A stretch of 64,000 nucleotides of DNA from Niabella pedocola. GTDB lineage: Bacteria; Bacteroidota; Bacteroidia; Chitinophagales; Chitinophagaceae. Of the stretch, positions 25,463-33,863 are shown in pieces. Every line of letters begins with the position of its first letter. The first letter of the stretch is position 1. The stretch is from positions 1 to 64,000 of the forward strand of contig NZ_JAJNEC010000003.1 in NCBI RefSeq assembly GCF_021044425.1, given 5' to 3'. The position numbers were made by a program, and so were the translations under genes. The notes under the pieces are model-generated. The model saw only the letters and a program-made list of their open reading frames with translations. It made no database searches and was not told the origin of the DNA.

Positions 25463-26248
25463 TTAAAGCGGCTTTATCAATTGCAGGGCATAATGATTAC
25501 CCGAAACGGCGGGTGCAAAAATACAGGCCTTTGCCTTGCCGGGTCTTTCCCTTTTTTTTAACCTGTTGTAGAGCCAGTACACTGTTGTGGTGGAAGCGAT
25601 CCCTATGCCCGCACCCGCGCTCACATCGGTCAGCCAATGTTTGTCTTTGGCCACCCGCAGGGCGGCGGTGGCCGTTGCCGCGGCATAACCGGCTATTGTA
25701 TACCATGCAGAACGGTAGCCGTATTCTCTGCGAAGGAACTCGGCAGCGGCAAAGGCAAGGGCCGTATGACCGGAAGGAAAAGCGTGCGTGTCACTTTTGT
25801 CCGGACGTACAACTCCGGTATTATTTTTCAGCGGGTAAACAAAGGCAGCGGAGAACCCGGCCGACAGTGTAAAGAGCAGGGCCTGATCCGTGGGTTTATG
25901 CACGCCCTTTATGCCGATGGCCTGCAGGCCAACCACGGCTGCGGCCGGCGCAAGGGCGGTATAATTTTCGGGTTCAAGCAAGGGGCTGATCGTTTTAGAA
26001 GCAGTGCCGGGTACAACAACAGCAGGTGCCGGTTTGTTTTCCCGTATAATGGTAGCAACGGTTCCATAGGTTACCAGGGCCGCCGGAAGAATGTAGGAGC
26101 GCCCGGTGATCTTTGGGGAAGGAAGCGCTTGTTTTTTCGATATACGATGAGTGGTAAGGATACTGTCTGTCGATTGCGCGTGATTGATACATGGCATCCC
26201 TAACAGGAGCAAACAATAAAAATGGGTTTTAAAATGAAAGCAATTCAA
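25463..26248 (-). CDS. PAP2-family membrane phosphatase
   Basis: The 261-residue protein has a signal or first membrane segment (ending INHAQS) and the PAP2 catalytic motifs KNNTGVVRP, FPSGHTALAF and RVAKDKHWLTDVSAG (the last without the usual Ser before Arg). Such enzymes remove phosphate from lipid phosphates such as phosphatidic acid or undecaprenyl pyrophosphate at the outer face of the inner membrane; substrate here is unknown. It lies 50 bases upstream of the DUF1003 gene on the same strand, so co-transcription is possible. Confidence 0.88.
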   Translation of the reverse strand: MNCFHFKTHFYCLLLLGMPCINHAQSTDSILTTHRISKKQALPSPKITGRSYILPAALVTYGTVATIIRENKPAPAVVVPGTASKTISPLLEPENYTALAPAAAVVGLQAIGIKGVHKPTDQALLFTLSAGFSAAFVYPLKNNTGVVRPDKSDTHAFPSGHTALAFAAAEFLRREYGYRSAWYTIAGYAAATATAALRVAKDKHWLTDVSAGAGIGIASTTTVYWLYNRLKKRERPGKAKACIFAPAVSGNHYALQLIKPL

Positions 26249-26368
26249 TAGCGTGATTTTAACAGGGTTTACGGGGGCTTAATATCGCATGCAAAATACG
26301 GTTTGTTAAATAACCGGGAATACTTTTTTTCATTAATCTAGGTTAAGCGCAGCTCCGGTAAAGACGGC

Positions 26369-26376
26369 TAATTTTG
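26369..26376 (+). promoter_or_regulatory. -7 element for the LLM oxidoreductase gene
   Basis: TAATTTTG is an exact TAnnTTTG match, 17 bases before the start codon. The -33 region is weak. Confidence 0.45.
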
Positions 26377-26393
26377 TATCAAAATAAAAAAGT

Positions 26394-27434
26394 ATGGAAC
26401 TCGGTATCAGTATGTTTGGAGACCTTCATTTTGATCCTGCAACCAATACGGTTCAGGCGCCGGGTGAACGGTTGAAGGAAATCATAGAAGAAATAAAATT
26501 AATGGATGAGGTGGGATTGGACTATTTTGGTATAGGAGAGCACCATCGCCCGGATTATGCCGTTCCCAGCCCGGAAATTGTGCTGGCGGCGGCCTCAACC
26601 GTTACAAAAAATATCAAATTGGGCAGCGCCGTGTCGGTGGTCAGTTCATCGGACCCGGTGAAGCTGTATCAGAATTTTGCAATGGTAGACCTGCTTTCCG
26701 GTGGCCGGGCAGAGCTGATGGCCGGCAGGGGAAGCTTTATTGAATCCTTTCCGCTGTTTGGATATGATCTGCGCGATTATGATGCGTTATTTGAAGAGAA
26801 ACTGGACCTGTTATTAAAGATCAATAAAGAAGCCGTGGTTACCTGGAAGGGAAAACACCGGGCGCCATTGCAGGAGCAGATGGTATTGCCAAGGGCTACC
26901 AATAATCACCTGCCGGTTTGGATCGCCGTAGGTGGCACACCTTCTTCTGTAGAACGGGCAGGACGGTTGGGATTGCCGTTGATGATTGCCATTATTGGCG
27001 GGTCGCCCGCTCAGTTTCAACCTTTTTTTGAATTGTATAAAGAAACCTGGCAGCAATACGGGCATCCGGTGGATCAGTACCAGGTAGGTATTCATGTGCA
27101 TGGGTTTTATGGGGAGGACAGTGCAGCCCTCAGTGAAATGTATTATCCGCTGTACGCCGCCCAGATGGACCGGGTAGGGCGTACAAGAGGATGGCCTCCC
27201 TACCGGAGGAATCAGTTCGATTTCGGTAAAACCAAAAACGGGGCACTGGTGATTGGTGATGCCAGTGAGGCGATTGATAAAATTTTATACCTGCAGGAAT
27301 TATTCGGGCTTACCCGTTTTGCCACGCATATGGATACCGGCGGGCCTCAGCATAAGGATATTATGAAATCCATTGAGATCTATGGTACCAAAATTGCGCC
27401 CAAGGTGCGTGAGGCGCTGAAGAAGCAGGGATAA
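26394..27434 (+). CDS. LLM-class flavin-dependent oxidoreductase
   Basis: The 346-residue protein is a luciferase-like monooxygenase using FMNH2. It begins MELGISMFGDLHFD and shows EVGLDYFGIGEHHRPDYAVPSPEIVLAAAS, NIKLGSAVSVVSSSDPVKLYQNFAMVDLLSGGRAELMAGRGSF, and the later GTPSSVERAGRLGLPLMIAIIGG. This arrangement is that of the Atu2307/SP_0267-type subgroup. The substrate is unknown. It stands alone, with its own -7 element. Confidence 0.9.
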   Translation: MELGISMFGDLHFDPATNTVQAPGERLKEIIEEIKLMDEVGLDYFGIGEHHRPDYAVPSPEIVLAAASTVTKNIKLGSAVSVVSSSDPVKLYQNFAMVDLLSGGRAELMAGRGSFIESFPLFGYDLRDYDALFEEKLDLLLKINKEAVVTWKGKHRAPLQEQMVLPRATNNHLPVWIAVGGTPSSVERAGRLGLPLMIAIIGGSPAQFQPFFELYKETWQQYGHPVDQYQVGIHVHGFYGEDSAALSEMYYPLYAAQMDRVGRTRGWPPYRRNQFDFGKTKNGALVIGDASEAIDKILYLQELFGLTRFATHMDTGGPQHKDIMKSIEIYGTKIAPKVREALKKQG

Positions 27435-27474
27435 GGAAATGCTGAAATAAGGTTAGGCGACAGATATATTTTTT

Positions 27475-27571
27475 TGTCATGCTGTCCCGATCAATCGGGA
27501 TCGTTTCAGCATCCATCCCATTAGGCCCTGAAACAGGAATAGATCCCGGAACAGGTCCGGGATGACATCTT
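27475..27571. repeat. Structured intergenic repeat, copy R1
   Basis: The element starts TGTCATGCTGTCCCGA and ends GGGATGACATCTT, so TGTCAT/ATGACA close it as terminal inverted repeats. Inside are three hairpins: CCCGAT-CA-ATCGGG, GTTTCAG...CTGAAAC, and ATCCCGGA-ACAGG-TCCGGGAT. Further copies lie at 51489, 51607 and 52180. Confidence 0.85.
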
Positions 27572-27616
27572 CAGCACCACAGTGATATATCGCCATCTGT
27601 TGCTACCGGGAAGCAG

Positions 27617-28627
27617 CTACGCCGTAAATGCATAACTGGCGGCGGGCATCTCCAGGTTGGCTTTGTAGTATTTGTTGCGGTACTCAATGGGGGTAAGTCC
27701 CGTTACCTTTTTAAACACATCCCTAAACGCCTTGGTATCTGTGTAGCCTACATCATACATGACCTCGTTTATATTCAGGCGCTTGGTTTCAAATTTCCGT
27801 TTGGCGGCTTCAATGCGTACCCGTTGTATATATTCGAGCACCGTATTGTTGGTGGCTTGCTTAAACCGGCGTTCAAAGCTTCTCCGGCTAACAGCAATCA
27901 GTCCGGCCAGCTGGTCGATGCTGATGCGTTCGCCAATGTTTTTTTCAATAAAATCCTGCGCTTGTATAATGCCTTCGTCATTATGGTCTTTTTGTCCCTT
28001 AAAGATCGAAAAGGCATTCTGACTGTTCCGATCGATATCGATCGCAAAATATTTGGCAAGGAGGATGGCGGTTTCGCGATTGGTATATTTTTCAACCAGG
28101 TACAGCAACAGGTTCCATATGGAATTGGCCCCGCCACTGGAATAGATTCCGGCTTCATCGGTAATCACTGTTCCATCGGCAATTTCAACATTGGGATACA
28201 GCTGCATAAACTCATGGTAATAGGCCCAGTGGGTAGAGCATTTTTTATGATCGAGTATGCCGGTAGCCGCCAGCAGGAATGCCCCCAAACAAAGCGATGC
28301 TACTTCTGTGCCCCGGGCATGTATGGCAGCGATCAACGGCAGGGCCGGCTCATTTAATGCTACGGCCTTGCTCATTTCACCATCAATCAATGCAGGAATG
28401 ATCAGGAGGTCTGCTTCGGTTACCTCTTTCAGCAAGCGGTCTGTAGTTACGGAATATAACCCGTTGGAAAGCGGGATGATTTTTTTTAAGCCAACCAGCT
28501 CTATTTTGAATTTTGCCGGATATCCGTTGGCTAACAGAAATTCATTGGCGGTCTGGAAAATTCTTGCCGCGGGTGTAATGGCTTCAATAACCCCGTTGAT
28601 GGGAACGTAAATACAGATCCGTTTCAT
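27617..28627 (-). CDS. GlxA-family AraC-type transcriptional regulator (DJ-1/PfpI + HTH)
   Basis: I start at the ATG at 28627 (MKRICIYVPINGVIEAITPAARIF, 336 aa); the 15 extra upstream residues have no family match. Residues about 1-190 are a DJ-1/PfpI-like amidase-fold domain with SLCLGAFLLAATGILDHKKCSTHW around the nucleophile-elbow Cys. The C-terminal 100 residues are an AraC HTH pair: ISIDQLAGLIAVSRRSFERRFKQ and NINEVMYDVGYTDTKAFRDVFKKVTGLTPIEYR. The regulated genes are unknown; the divergent VOC gene is a candidate. Confidence 0.9.
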   Translation of the reverse strand: MKRICIYVPINGVIEAITPAARIFQTANEFLLANGYPAKFKIELVGLKKIIPLSNGLYSVTTDRLLKEVTEADLLIIPALIDGEMSKAVALNEPALPLIAAIHARGTEVASLCLGAFLLAATGILDHKKCSTHWAYYHEFMQLYPNVEIADGTVITDEAGIYSSGGANSIWNLLLYLVEKYTNRETAILLAKYFAIDIDRNSQNAFSIFKGQKDHNDEGIIQAQDFIEKNIGERISIDQLAGLIAVSRRSFERRFKQATNNTVLEYIQRVRIEAAKRKFETKRLNINEVMYDVGYTDTKAFRDVFKKVTGLTPIEYRNKYYKANLEMPAASYAFTA

Positions 28628-28731
28628 GTTGAAAATTTTCGTAAAGATAATCAATGTATTTGTCGCGAACAACCCCTGTCAATGGCGTATATGCCACCAG
28701 TATAAACGCCTGGATTTGATCAATTTTGTAG

Positions 28732-29172
28732 TTGAAAGAATCGCCTGTGATCCGGATAAAATCATATTTAACATTTAATGGAAATTGCCGTGAAGCCATG
28801 CTTTTTTATAAAAAATGCCTGGGTGGAGAATTGCATTTTCAAACATTGGGTGAGTCCGTAGGAACGGAACAATTGCCCGAAGCGCTGGAAGCCTATATTT
28901 TGCAGGCTTCCCTGCGATGTGCACATGCAGAAATTATCGCAACGGACCTGGTACCTGATGAAGGGTTATACCGGGGCAATAATATTGCGCTGTTGCTGGA
29001 ATGCCGGAGCCTGAATGAATTGATGCTGGTATATCAGCGGCTGGCTAAAGGAGGAACGGCTACGCAACGGGTAGTTCCAACAAAATCGGGAAGTTACTAT
29101 GCTTCGCTCACAGACCGCTTTGGCATCCGGTGGATGCTGAATTTTACACCCGAAGGAGCTACCGGACAGTAA
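28732..29172 (+). CDS. VOC-superfamily (PhnB/glyoxalase-like) protein
   Basis: The 146-codon frame encodes a PhnB-type protein: IRIKSYLTFNGNCREAMLFYKKCLGGEL, then a C-terminal FGIRWMLNF. No ATG lies near the expected N-terminus. The frame begins at TTG 28732 directly after an in-frame stop; GTG at 28747 is the alternative start. Activity is unknown (metal-dependent lyase, dioxygenase or resistance-protein fold). Its last 14 bases overlap the convergent DUF5715 gene. Confidence 0.82.
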   Translation: MKESPVIRIKSYLTFNGNCREAMLFYKKCLGGELHFQTLGESVGTEQLPEALEAYILQASLRCAHAEIIATDLVPDEGLYRGNNIALLLECRSLNELMLVYQRLAKGGTATQRVVPTKSGSYYASLTDRFGIRWMLNFTPEGATGQ

Positions 29173-29722
29173 CGTGAAAACAGCTGACGTAATACTCCTT
29201 TATAAAAAGGATCTTTCCTCTTGCCTGGTAATTGGCCAACACTGCATGCAGCGCGCGTTCCAGCCGTTTGTTCGGACCTTTACGGCCATTGAAACGGATA
29301 TAGGAAATATCGAATGAGCTGCCGTAATTATGCGAACTGAGGCCAGAAGTGGCATTGCCGTTCACCTGCCGCAGCCGGCTTTGCGAATGCACCGTTCGGG
29401 TAAGTGAGGTAACAGTAAAGGTACTTTTGGTTTGCGCATTAAAAGACCGGGCGATCTGGTTCAACACCGTTTTTGCTCTGGGTGTAAGGTAGGGGGTACT
29501 GTAATTCAATTTTTGAACCCGGTATCCTTTTCCGGCATTGACCTTTGTAAGCTTTTTTTTGCCCACATAGCTTTTGACCTGTGCGCTGCTTTTTAGCAAC
29601 GGCACTCCGTGTTGCCGCGCTACATCCAGGTGCGCTTTATAACGCGCACTCTGGGCATAAACCGGGTTGTTTGCCACAAGTGCCCAGCACAACAGGAAGA
29701 TATAAAACAGGCCTGGCTTCAT
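29159..29722 (-). CDS. DUF5715-family secreted protein (M15 peptidase-like)
   Basis: The 187-residue product has a signal peptide (1-23, ending VYAQ). The segment LTRTVHSQSRLRQVNGNATSGLSSHNYGSSFDISYIRF carries the H-x6-D pattern (SHNYGSSFD) of LAS/M15 carboxypeptidases, and CFHVTVR at the end supplies the last His. A role in peptidoglycan trimming is likely but unproven. The gene is convergent with and overlaps the VOC gene by 14 bases. Confidence 0.83.
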   Translation of the reverse strand: MKPGLFYIFLLCWALVANNPVYAQSARYKAHLDVARQHGVPLLKSSAQVKSYVGKKKLTKVNAGKGYRVQKLNYSTPYLTPRAKTVLNQIARSFNAQTKSTFTVTSLTRTVHSQSRLRQVNGNATSGLSSHNYGSSFDISYIRFNGRKGPNKRLERALHAVLANYQARGKILFIKEYYVSCFHVTVR

Positions 29723-29900
29723 GAATTACGGATGCATAAAACTGCCGCAAAGATAGGGGTTGGGGGCGATTGTAGAAAGTGCTTGCGACCACAGCGGCAT
29801 AACCTTTCTAATTCATGAAAACAGGAATTAGAGCAACCCTGGATGGTGTACGCTCTCACATGCCGCTCCGAGCATAAAAATATCGTGCCCTTATTGCACT

Positions 29901-30758
29901 TTATTTTATTTTTTGAAGATATTCACCGTAGCCGCTTTTGATCAGGTCAGCCGCTAACTGATCTAATTGTTCTTTTGTTATAAACCCATTTCGGTACGCG
30001 ATTTCCTCAATGCATCCGATTTTTAAACCCTGCCTTTTTTCAATGACGCGTACAAATTCTGATGCATCTGTAAGGGAGTCGAATGTTCCGGTATCCAGCC
30101 AGGCTGTGCCCCGGTCAAGTACCGCCACATGCAGCCTGTTCTGGCTGAGGTATACCTTGTTTACATCCGTGATTTCATATTCACCGCGGGCCGAGGGTTT
30201 TAAGTTTTTGGCAATTTCTAGGACCGTGTTGTCGTAAAAGTACAGACCGGGTACAGCATAGCTGGATTTTGGTTGTTGGGGTTTTTCTTCGATAGATTTT
30301 GCGATGTTTTGTTCGTTAAATTCAACAACCCCATAACGCTCGGGATCCGATACCGGATACGCAAACACATAACCACCTTCTATATCCGTTAGCTTTTTTA
30401 ACTGTGCACCCAGTCCCATCCCATAAAAAATATTATCTCCCAATACCAGTGCCACCTTGTCGGTTCCAACAAAATCAGCCCCAATTACAAATGCCTGGGC
30501 CAGGCCATTGGGGGTTTGCTGAACGGCATATTCAAAACGGCAGCCGATACGTTTCCCGTCGCCGAGAAGCCGTTGAAATCCCGGCTGGTCCTCCGGTGTG
30601 GTAATGATGAGGATTTCCCGGATCCCGGCCATCATCAAAACGGATAAAGGATAATAGATCATCGGTTTATCATATATCGGCATTAATTGTTTGCTGATGG
30701 CTTTTGTAATAGGGTACAAACGGGTGCCGGAGCCTCCGGCCAGTATTATTCCTTTCAT
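29901..30758 (-). CDS. rmlA: Glucose-1-phosphate thymidylyltransferase
   Basis: RmlA makes dTDP-glucose from glucose-1-phosphate and dTTP. The 285-residue protein starts MKGIILAGGSGTRLYPITKAISKQLMPIYDKPMIYYPLSVLM, the nucleotidyltransferase signature, and has VLGDNIFYG and the C-terminal FITKEQLDQLAADL. It is the last gene of the exopolysaccharide operon, 15 bases after rmlC. Confidence 0.97.
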   Translation of the reverse strand: MKGIILAGGSGTRLYPITKAISKQLMPIYDKPMIYYPLSVLMMAGIREILIITTPEDQPGFQRLLGDGKRIGCRFEYAVQQTPNGLAQAFVIGADFVGTDKVALVLGDNIFYGMGLGAQLKKLTDIEGGYVFAYPVSDPERYGVVEFNEQNIAKSIEEKPQQPKSSYAVPGLYFYDNTVLEIAKNLKPSARGEYEITDVNKVYLSQNRLHVAVLDRGTAWLDTGTFDSLTDASEFVRVIEKRQGLKIGCIEEIAYRNGFITKEQLDQLAADLIKSGYGEYLQKIK

Positions 30759-30773
30759 AAATGTAGGTCCTTT

Positions 30774-31322
30774 TTATGAGTGAAAAATATCATTAAAGAG
30801 GGGCAGCTGGACGTCTTTTTCCGAAACGGCGGTCTTTGAGGCGGCGATCTGCCAGTCGATATTTAAAAAGGGATCATTATAAGCAACGCCTTTTTCAGAT
30901 GCTTTATGGTAATAGTTGTCACATTTGTAAAAAAAAGTGGCGGTTTCAGATAATACAGAAAAACCGTGTAAGAATCCCCTTGGTATAAATAATTGGAGTT
31001 GATTTTCCTGGCTTAATATTACGGCTATATGCTGTCCGAAAGTGGGAGAGTCCGGCCGTACATCCACTGCTATATCCAAAACCGTTCCCTGTAGTGCCCG
31101 CACCAGTTTTGCCTGGGCAAAATCGCCCGTTTGGGTATGCAATCCTCTGATGACACCATGGCTCGAAAAAGATTGATTGTCCTGCACAAAATGTATTTGG
31201 GTATCCGTTAGCTCACCAAACCGTGCCTCATTAAAGCTTTCGAAAAAATAGCCACGGGGATCTCTGAATAACCGGGGTTCGATGATAAAGCACCCCTTGA
31301 GCTTTGTCTCCGTCACGTTCAT
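30774..31322 (-). CDS. rmlC: dTDP-4-dehydrorhamnose 3,5-epimerase
   Basis: The 182-residue cupin enzyme epimerises dTDP-4-keto-6-deoxyglucose at C3 and C5. Visible are GCFIIEPRLFRDPRGYFFESFNEARF, VIRGLHTQTGDFAQAKLVRAL with the catalytic His, and FIPRGFLHGFSVLSETATFFYKCDNYY. It overlaps rmlB by four bases. RmlD, which would finish dTDP-L-rhamnose, is not in the window. Confidence 0.96.
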   Translation of the reverse strand: MNVTETKLKGCFIIEPRLFRDPRGYFFESFNEARFGELTDTQIHFVQDNQSFSSHGVIRGLHTQTGDFAQAKLVRALQGTVLDIAVDVRPDSPTFGQHIAVILSQENQLQLFIPRGFLHGFSVLSETATFFYKCDNYYHKASEKGVAYNDPFLNIDWQIAASKTAVSEKDVQLPLFNDIFHS

Positions 31323-32377
31323 ATAGAGGAGTTATATTGGTTATTATAATACTGCTGATAGTCTCCGGTAGTTACATGATCCAGCCATTCCTTGTTGGCT
31401 AAATACCAGTCAATGGTCAGGGAAAGACCTTGCTCAAAAGTTACTGACGGGGTCCAGCCCAGTTCGTTTTTGATTTTTGATGCGTCGATCGCGTAGCGTA
31501 AATCATGACCAGGACGGTCTTTTACAAAAGTGATCAGTTTATCGCTTGTTCCGGCGGGGTGCCCTAGTTTTTCATCCATCTGTTTACACAAAAGTTTTAC
31601 CAGGTCAATATTCTGCCATTCGTTAAGGCCGCCTACATTGTATTTTTCGCCCGTTTTGCCTTCGTGAAACACGCAGTCAATGGCTCGTGCATGATCCACT
31701 ACATAGAGCCAGTCCCGCGTATATTTCCCATCTCCATACACCGGAAGCGGTTTATTATGGATGATGTTATGGATCATCAGGGGGATCAGTTTTTCCGGAA
31801 AATGATTCGGGCCGTAATTGTTTGAACAGTTAGTGATAATAACAGGTAATTCATAGGTATCGGCATAGGCATGAATGAAATGATCCGAGGAGGCTTTTGA
31901 AGCGGAATAGGGAGAGTGCGGATCATATTTGGTTTCCTCTGTAAAAAAGCCGGTGGTACCAAGAGCACCATAAACCTCGTCTGTAGATACATGATGAAAA
32001 CGTTTCCCCGGGTATTGGTCTTTCCATAGCTCTTTGGCGGCATTTAAAAGGTTCACAGTCCCGATGACATTGGTGTATACAAAATCCAGGGGCGAAGTGA
32101 TGGAACGGTCCACATGACTTTCTGCTGCCAGGTGAATAATACCATCCGGCTGATATTTATTAAAGGCTGCCGTTACTTCCTCCGGGTTTACGATATTCAC
32201 TTTTTCAAATACATAGTTGGGCGCAGCCTGGATATCTTTTAAATTTTCGAGGTTTCCGGCGTAGGTTAGTGCATCAATATTTACAATGCGGTAATGTGGA
32301 TATTTAGTAACAAATAAACGCACCACATGAGAGCCAATGAATCCGGCACCGCCGGTGATGAAAATTGTTTTAGACAT
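31319..32377 (-). CDS. rmlB: dTDP-glucose 4,6-dehydratase
   Basis: The 352-residue extended SDR carries TGGAGFIGSHVVR near the N-terminus, HLAAESHVDRSI, HVSTDEVYGAL (the Asp-Glu dehydratase pair) and YSASKASSDHF with the catalytic Tyr/Lys. It converts dTDP-glucose into dTDP-4-keto-6-deoxyglucose. It overlaps rmlC and follows the WbuB-like glycosyltransferase gene after 56 bases. Confidence 0.97.
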   Translation of the reverse strand: MSKTIFITGGAGFIGSHVVRLFVTKYPHYRIVNIDALTYAGNLENLKDIQAAPNYVFEKVNIVNPEEVTAAFNKYQPDGIIHLAAESHVDRSITSPLDFVYTNVIGTVNLLNAAKELWKDQYPGKRFHHVSTDEVYGALGTTGFFTEETKYDPHSPYSASKASSDHFIHAYADTYELPVIITNCSNNYGPNHFPEKLIPLMIHNIIHNKPLPVYGDGKYTRDWLYVVDHARAIDCVFHEGKTGEKYNVGGLNEWQNIDLVKLLCKQMDEKLGHPAGTSDKLITFVKDRPGHDLRYAIDASKIKNELGWTPSVTFEQGLSLTIDWYLANKEWLDHVTTGDYQQYYNNQYNSSI

Positions 32378-32433
32378 AATGAATCAACGACAGAGGTTAG
32401 AAAAGATCGATTGCTCAGAGTAATATAATTTTA

Positions 32434-33690
32434 TCAAACCGGATGTGTTATTGGGTGACTCATTTTGACCGTTGATACTGTTGTCCGGGATACAAGATGC
32501 AGCAACTGTTCCAGTATGTTTTCTTTGGAATAGAAGGTGCCTACAGCCGCTCTTCCTTTTTCTCCGAGTGCTCGCAGGTAAGGAATAGATCCCACCTGCA
32601 GCTGATTTAGGAAGGCGACCAGTTTTTCGGGATCTGAGTAGGAAAAAGCCCAGCCTACTTTGTTTTCCGTAATAAATCTTGGAATTTCGGTTTCAGTGTT
32701 CCCAACAAATAATATGGGTTTTCCTGCGGCAAGGATGTTATAGGATTTTGAAGGAACGCCCACTCCATAGAGTTGATCACTAAGACTTACAAGCCCGATG
32801 TCGCATGCGTTGAGGGTTTTGTTGATGTCTTTCCTGGGAAAAGGCGGCAAAAACGTAATGTTCTGAATGCCATTTTCAGATACGTATCGCTCCAGATCTT
32901 TTTTCGTTGCACCACCGCCTGCAAAAATATAGTGTAACTGCGGGTTGTTAACACGTGCGGTCAGCTTGATGAAGTCCAGCAGATTTTGCAGGATGCCATG
33001 GTTCCCGGCAAACAAAATCGTTATTTTCTGCCCTGGCTCAACTGCCGGGTTAGAATTGCCCGTTTTGATCGGGTATACCGTTTCTGTATCGGCCCAATTG
33101 GGTATAATAACGATGTCGTCTTTGCGTGATTGTGGAAAATGCTCCAGGAGCAGGTTTCGCATGTCTCTGCCGATAACGATGATTTTATCAGCAACGTTAC
33201 GCGACCGGATGAAGAACCTTCGCATGATTCTATAGACAATATTCTTAGATGAAATATAGCCGCCTGCGATCAGGTTTTCTGGAAAGACGTCATGCATCAG
33301 TAAATAATAATTAAAGCGTTTTATTTTCTTTAGCAACGCATACAAAGGTGTTATAAATGCGGGGTTGGATATTACAAAGACTTTGTCTTCTTTTTTTATA
33401 GCAAAGCTTTTAAAGAATAAGCCAAACGAAAGCCCTATCACCCTGATTAAGCGCTTAATTGAATGATTCTTATCCAGGTTAAAATAATTCCACCGGTGTA
33501 TGACGATGCCTTCAAGGTTATCCCGCGTATTGGAGGAAACCCGTTCATAGTCTTTAGGACCACAAATGACATGTACTTCAAACCGCTCTCTAAATTTGAG
33601 CGCAATTTCTGTTGCGATATTCGCCGTTGCAATATCTGTGTCCGGGTAAAATACCTCGGAGACGATCCAGATTTTATTTTTTTTCATCAT
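32434..33690 (-). CDS. GT4 glycosyltransferase, WbuB-like (probable FucNAc transferase)
   Basis: The 418-residue protein has the GT-B start KIWIVSEVFYPDTDIATANIATEIALKF and the C-terminal donor-site region ACDIGLVSLSDQLYGVGVPSKSYNILAAGKPILFVG, the form seen in WbuB-type transferases. WbuB homologues commonly sit beside the three UDP-L-FucNAc genes, as here (next upstream is FnlC/CapG), so transfer of L-FucNAc is a reasonable inference. It is cytoplasmic and membrane-associated. Confidence 0.85.
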   Translation of the reverse strand: MMKKNKIWIVSEVFYPDTDIATANIATEIALKFRERFEVHVICGPKDYERVSSNTRDNLEGIVIHRWNYFNLDKNHSIKRLIRVIGLSFGLFFKSFAIKKEDKVFVISNPAFITPLYALLKKIKRFNYYLLMHDVFPENLIAGGYISSKNIVYRIMRRFFIRSRNVADKIIVIGRDMRNLLLEHFPQSRKDDIVIIPNWADTETVYPIKTGNSNPAVEPGQKITILFAGNHGILQNLLDFIKLTARVNNPQLHYIFAGGGATKKDLERYVSENGIQNITFLPPFPRKDINKTLNACDIGLVSLSDQLYGVGVPSKSYNILAAGKPILFVGNTETEIPRFITENKVGWAFSYSDPEKLVAFLNQLQVGSIPYLRALGEKGRAAVGTFYSKENILEQLLHLVSRTTVSTVKMSHPITHPV

Positions 33691-33863
33691 AGTAGGTTAA
33701 CTAACCCTCTGAGAGGTGTAGTTTAGAAAGGGGCTTTGTTCGACGTTTACATTTTGCCGTATAGACATTTATGCTATACAGCAGGATTTTAGTATTTTAA
33801 ATAGGGTAGTGTATGGGCTGGGAAAGAAGTACCGCCAGCGGCTGTTCTTCTGTATTTATCGTA

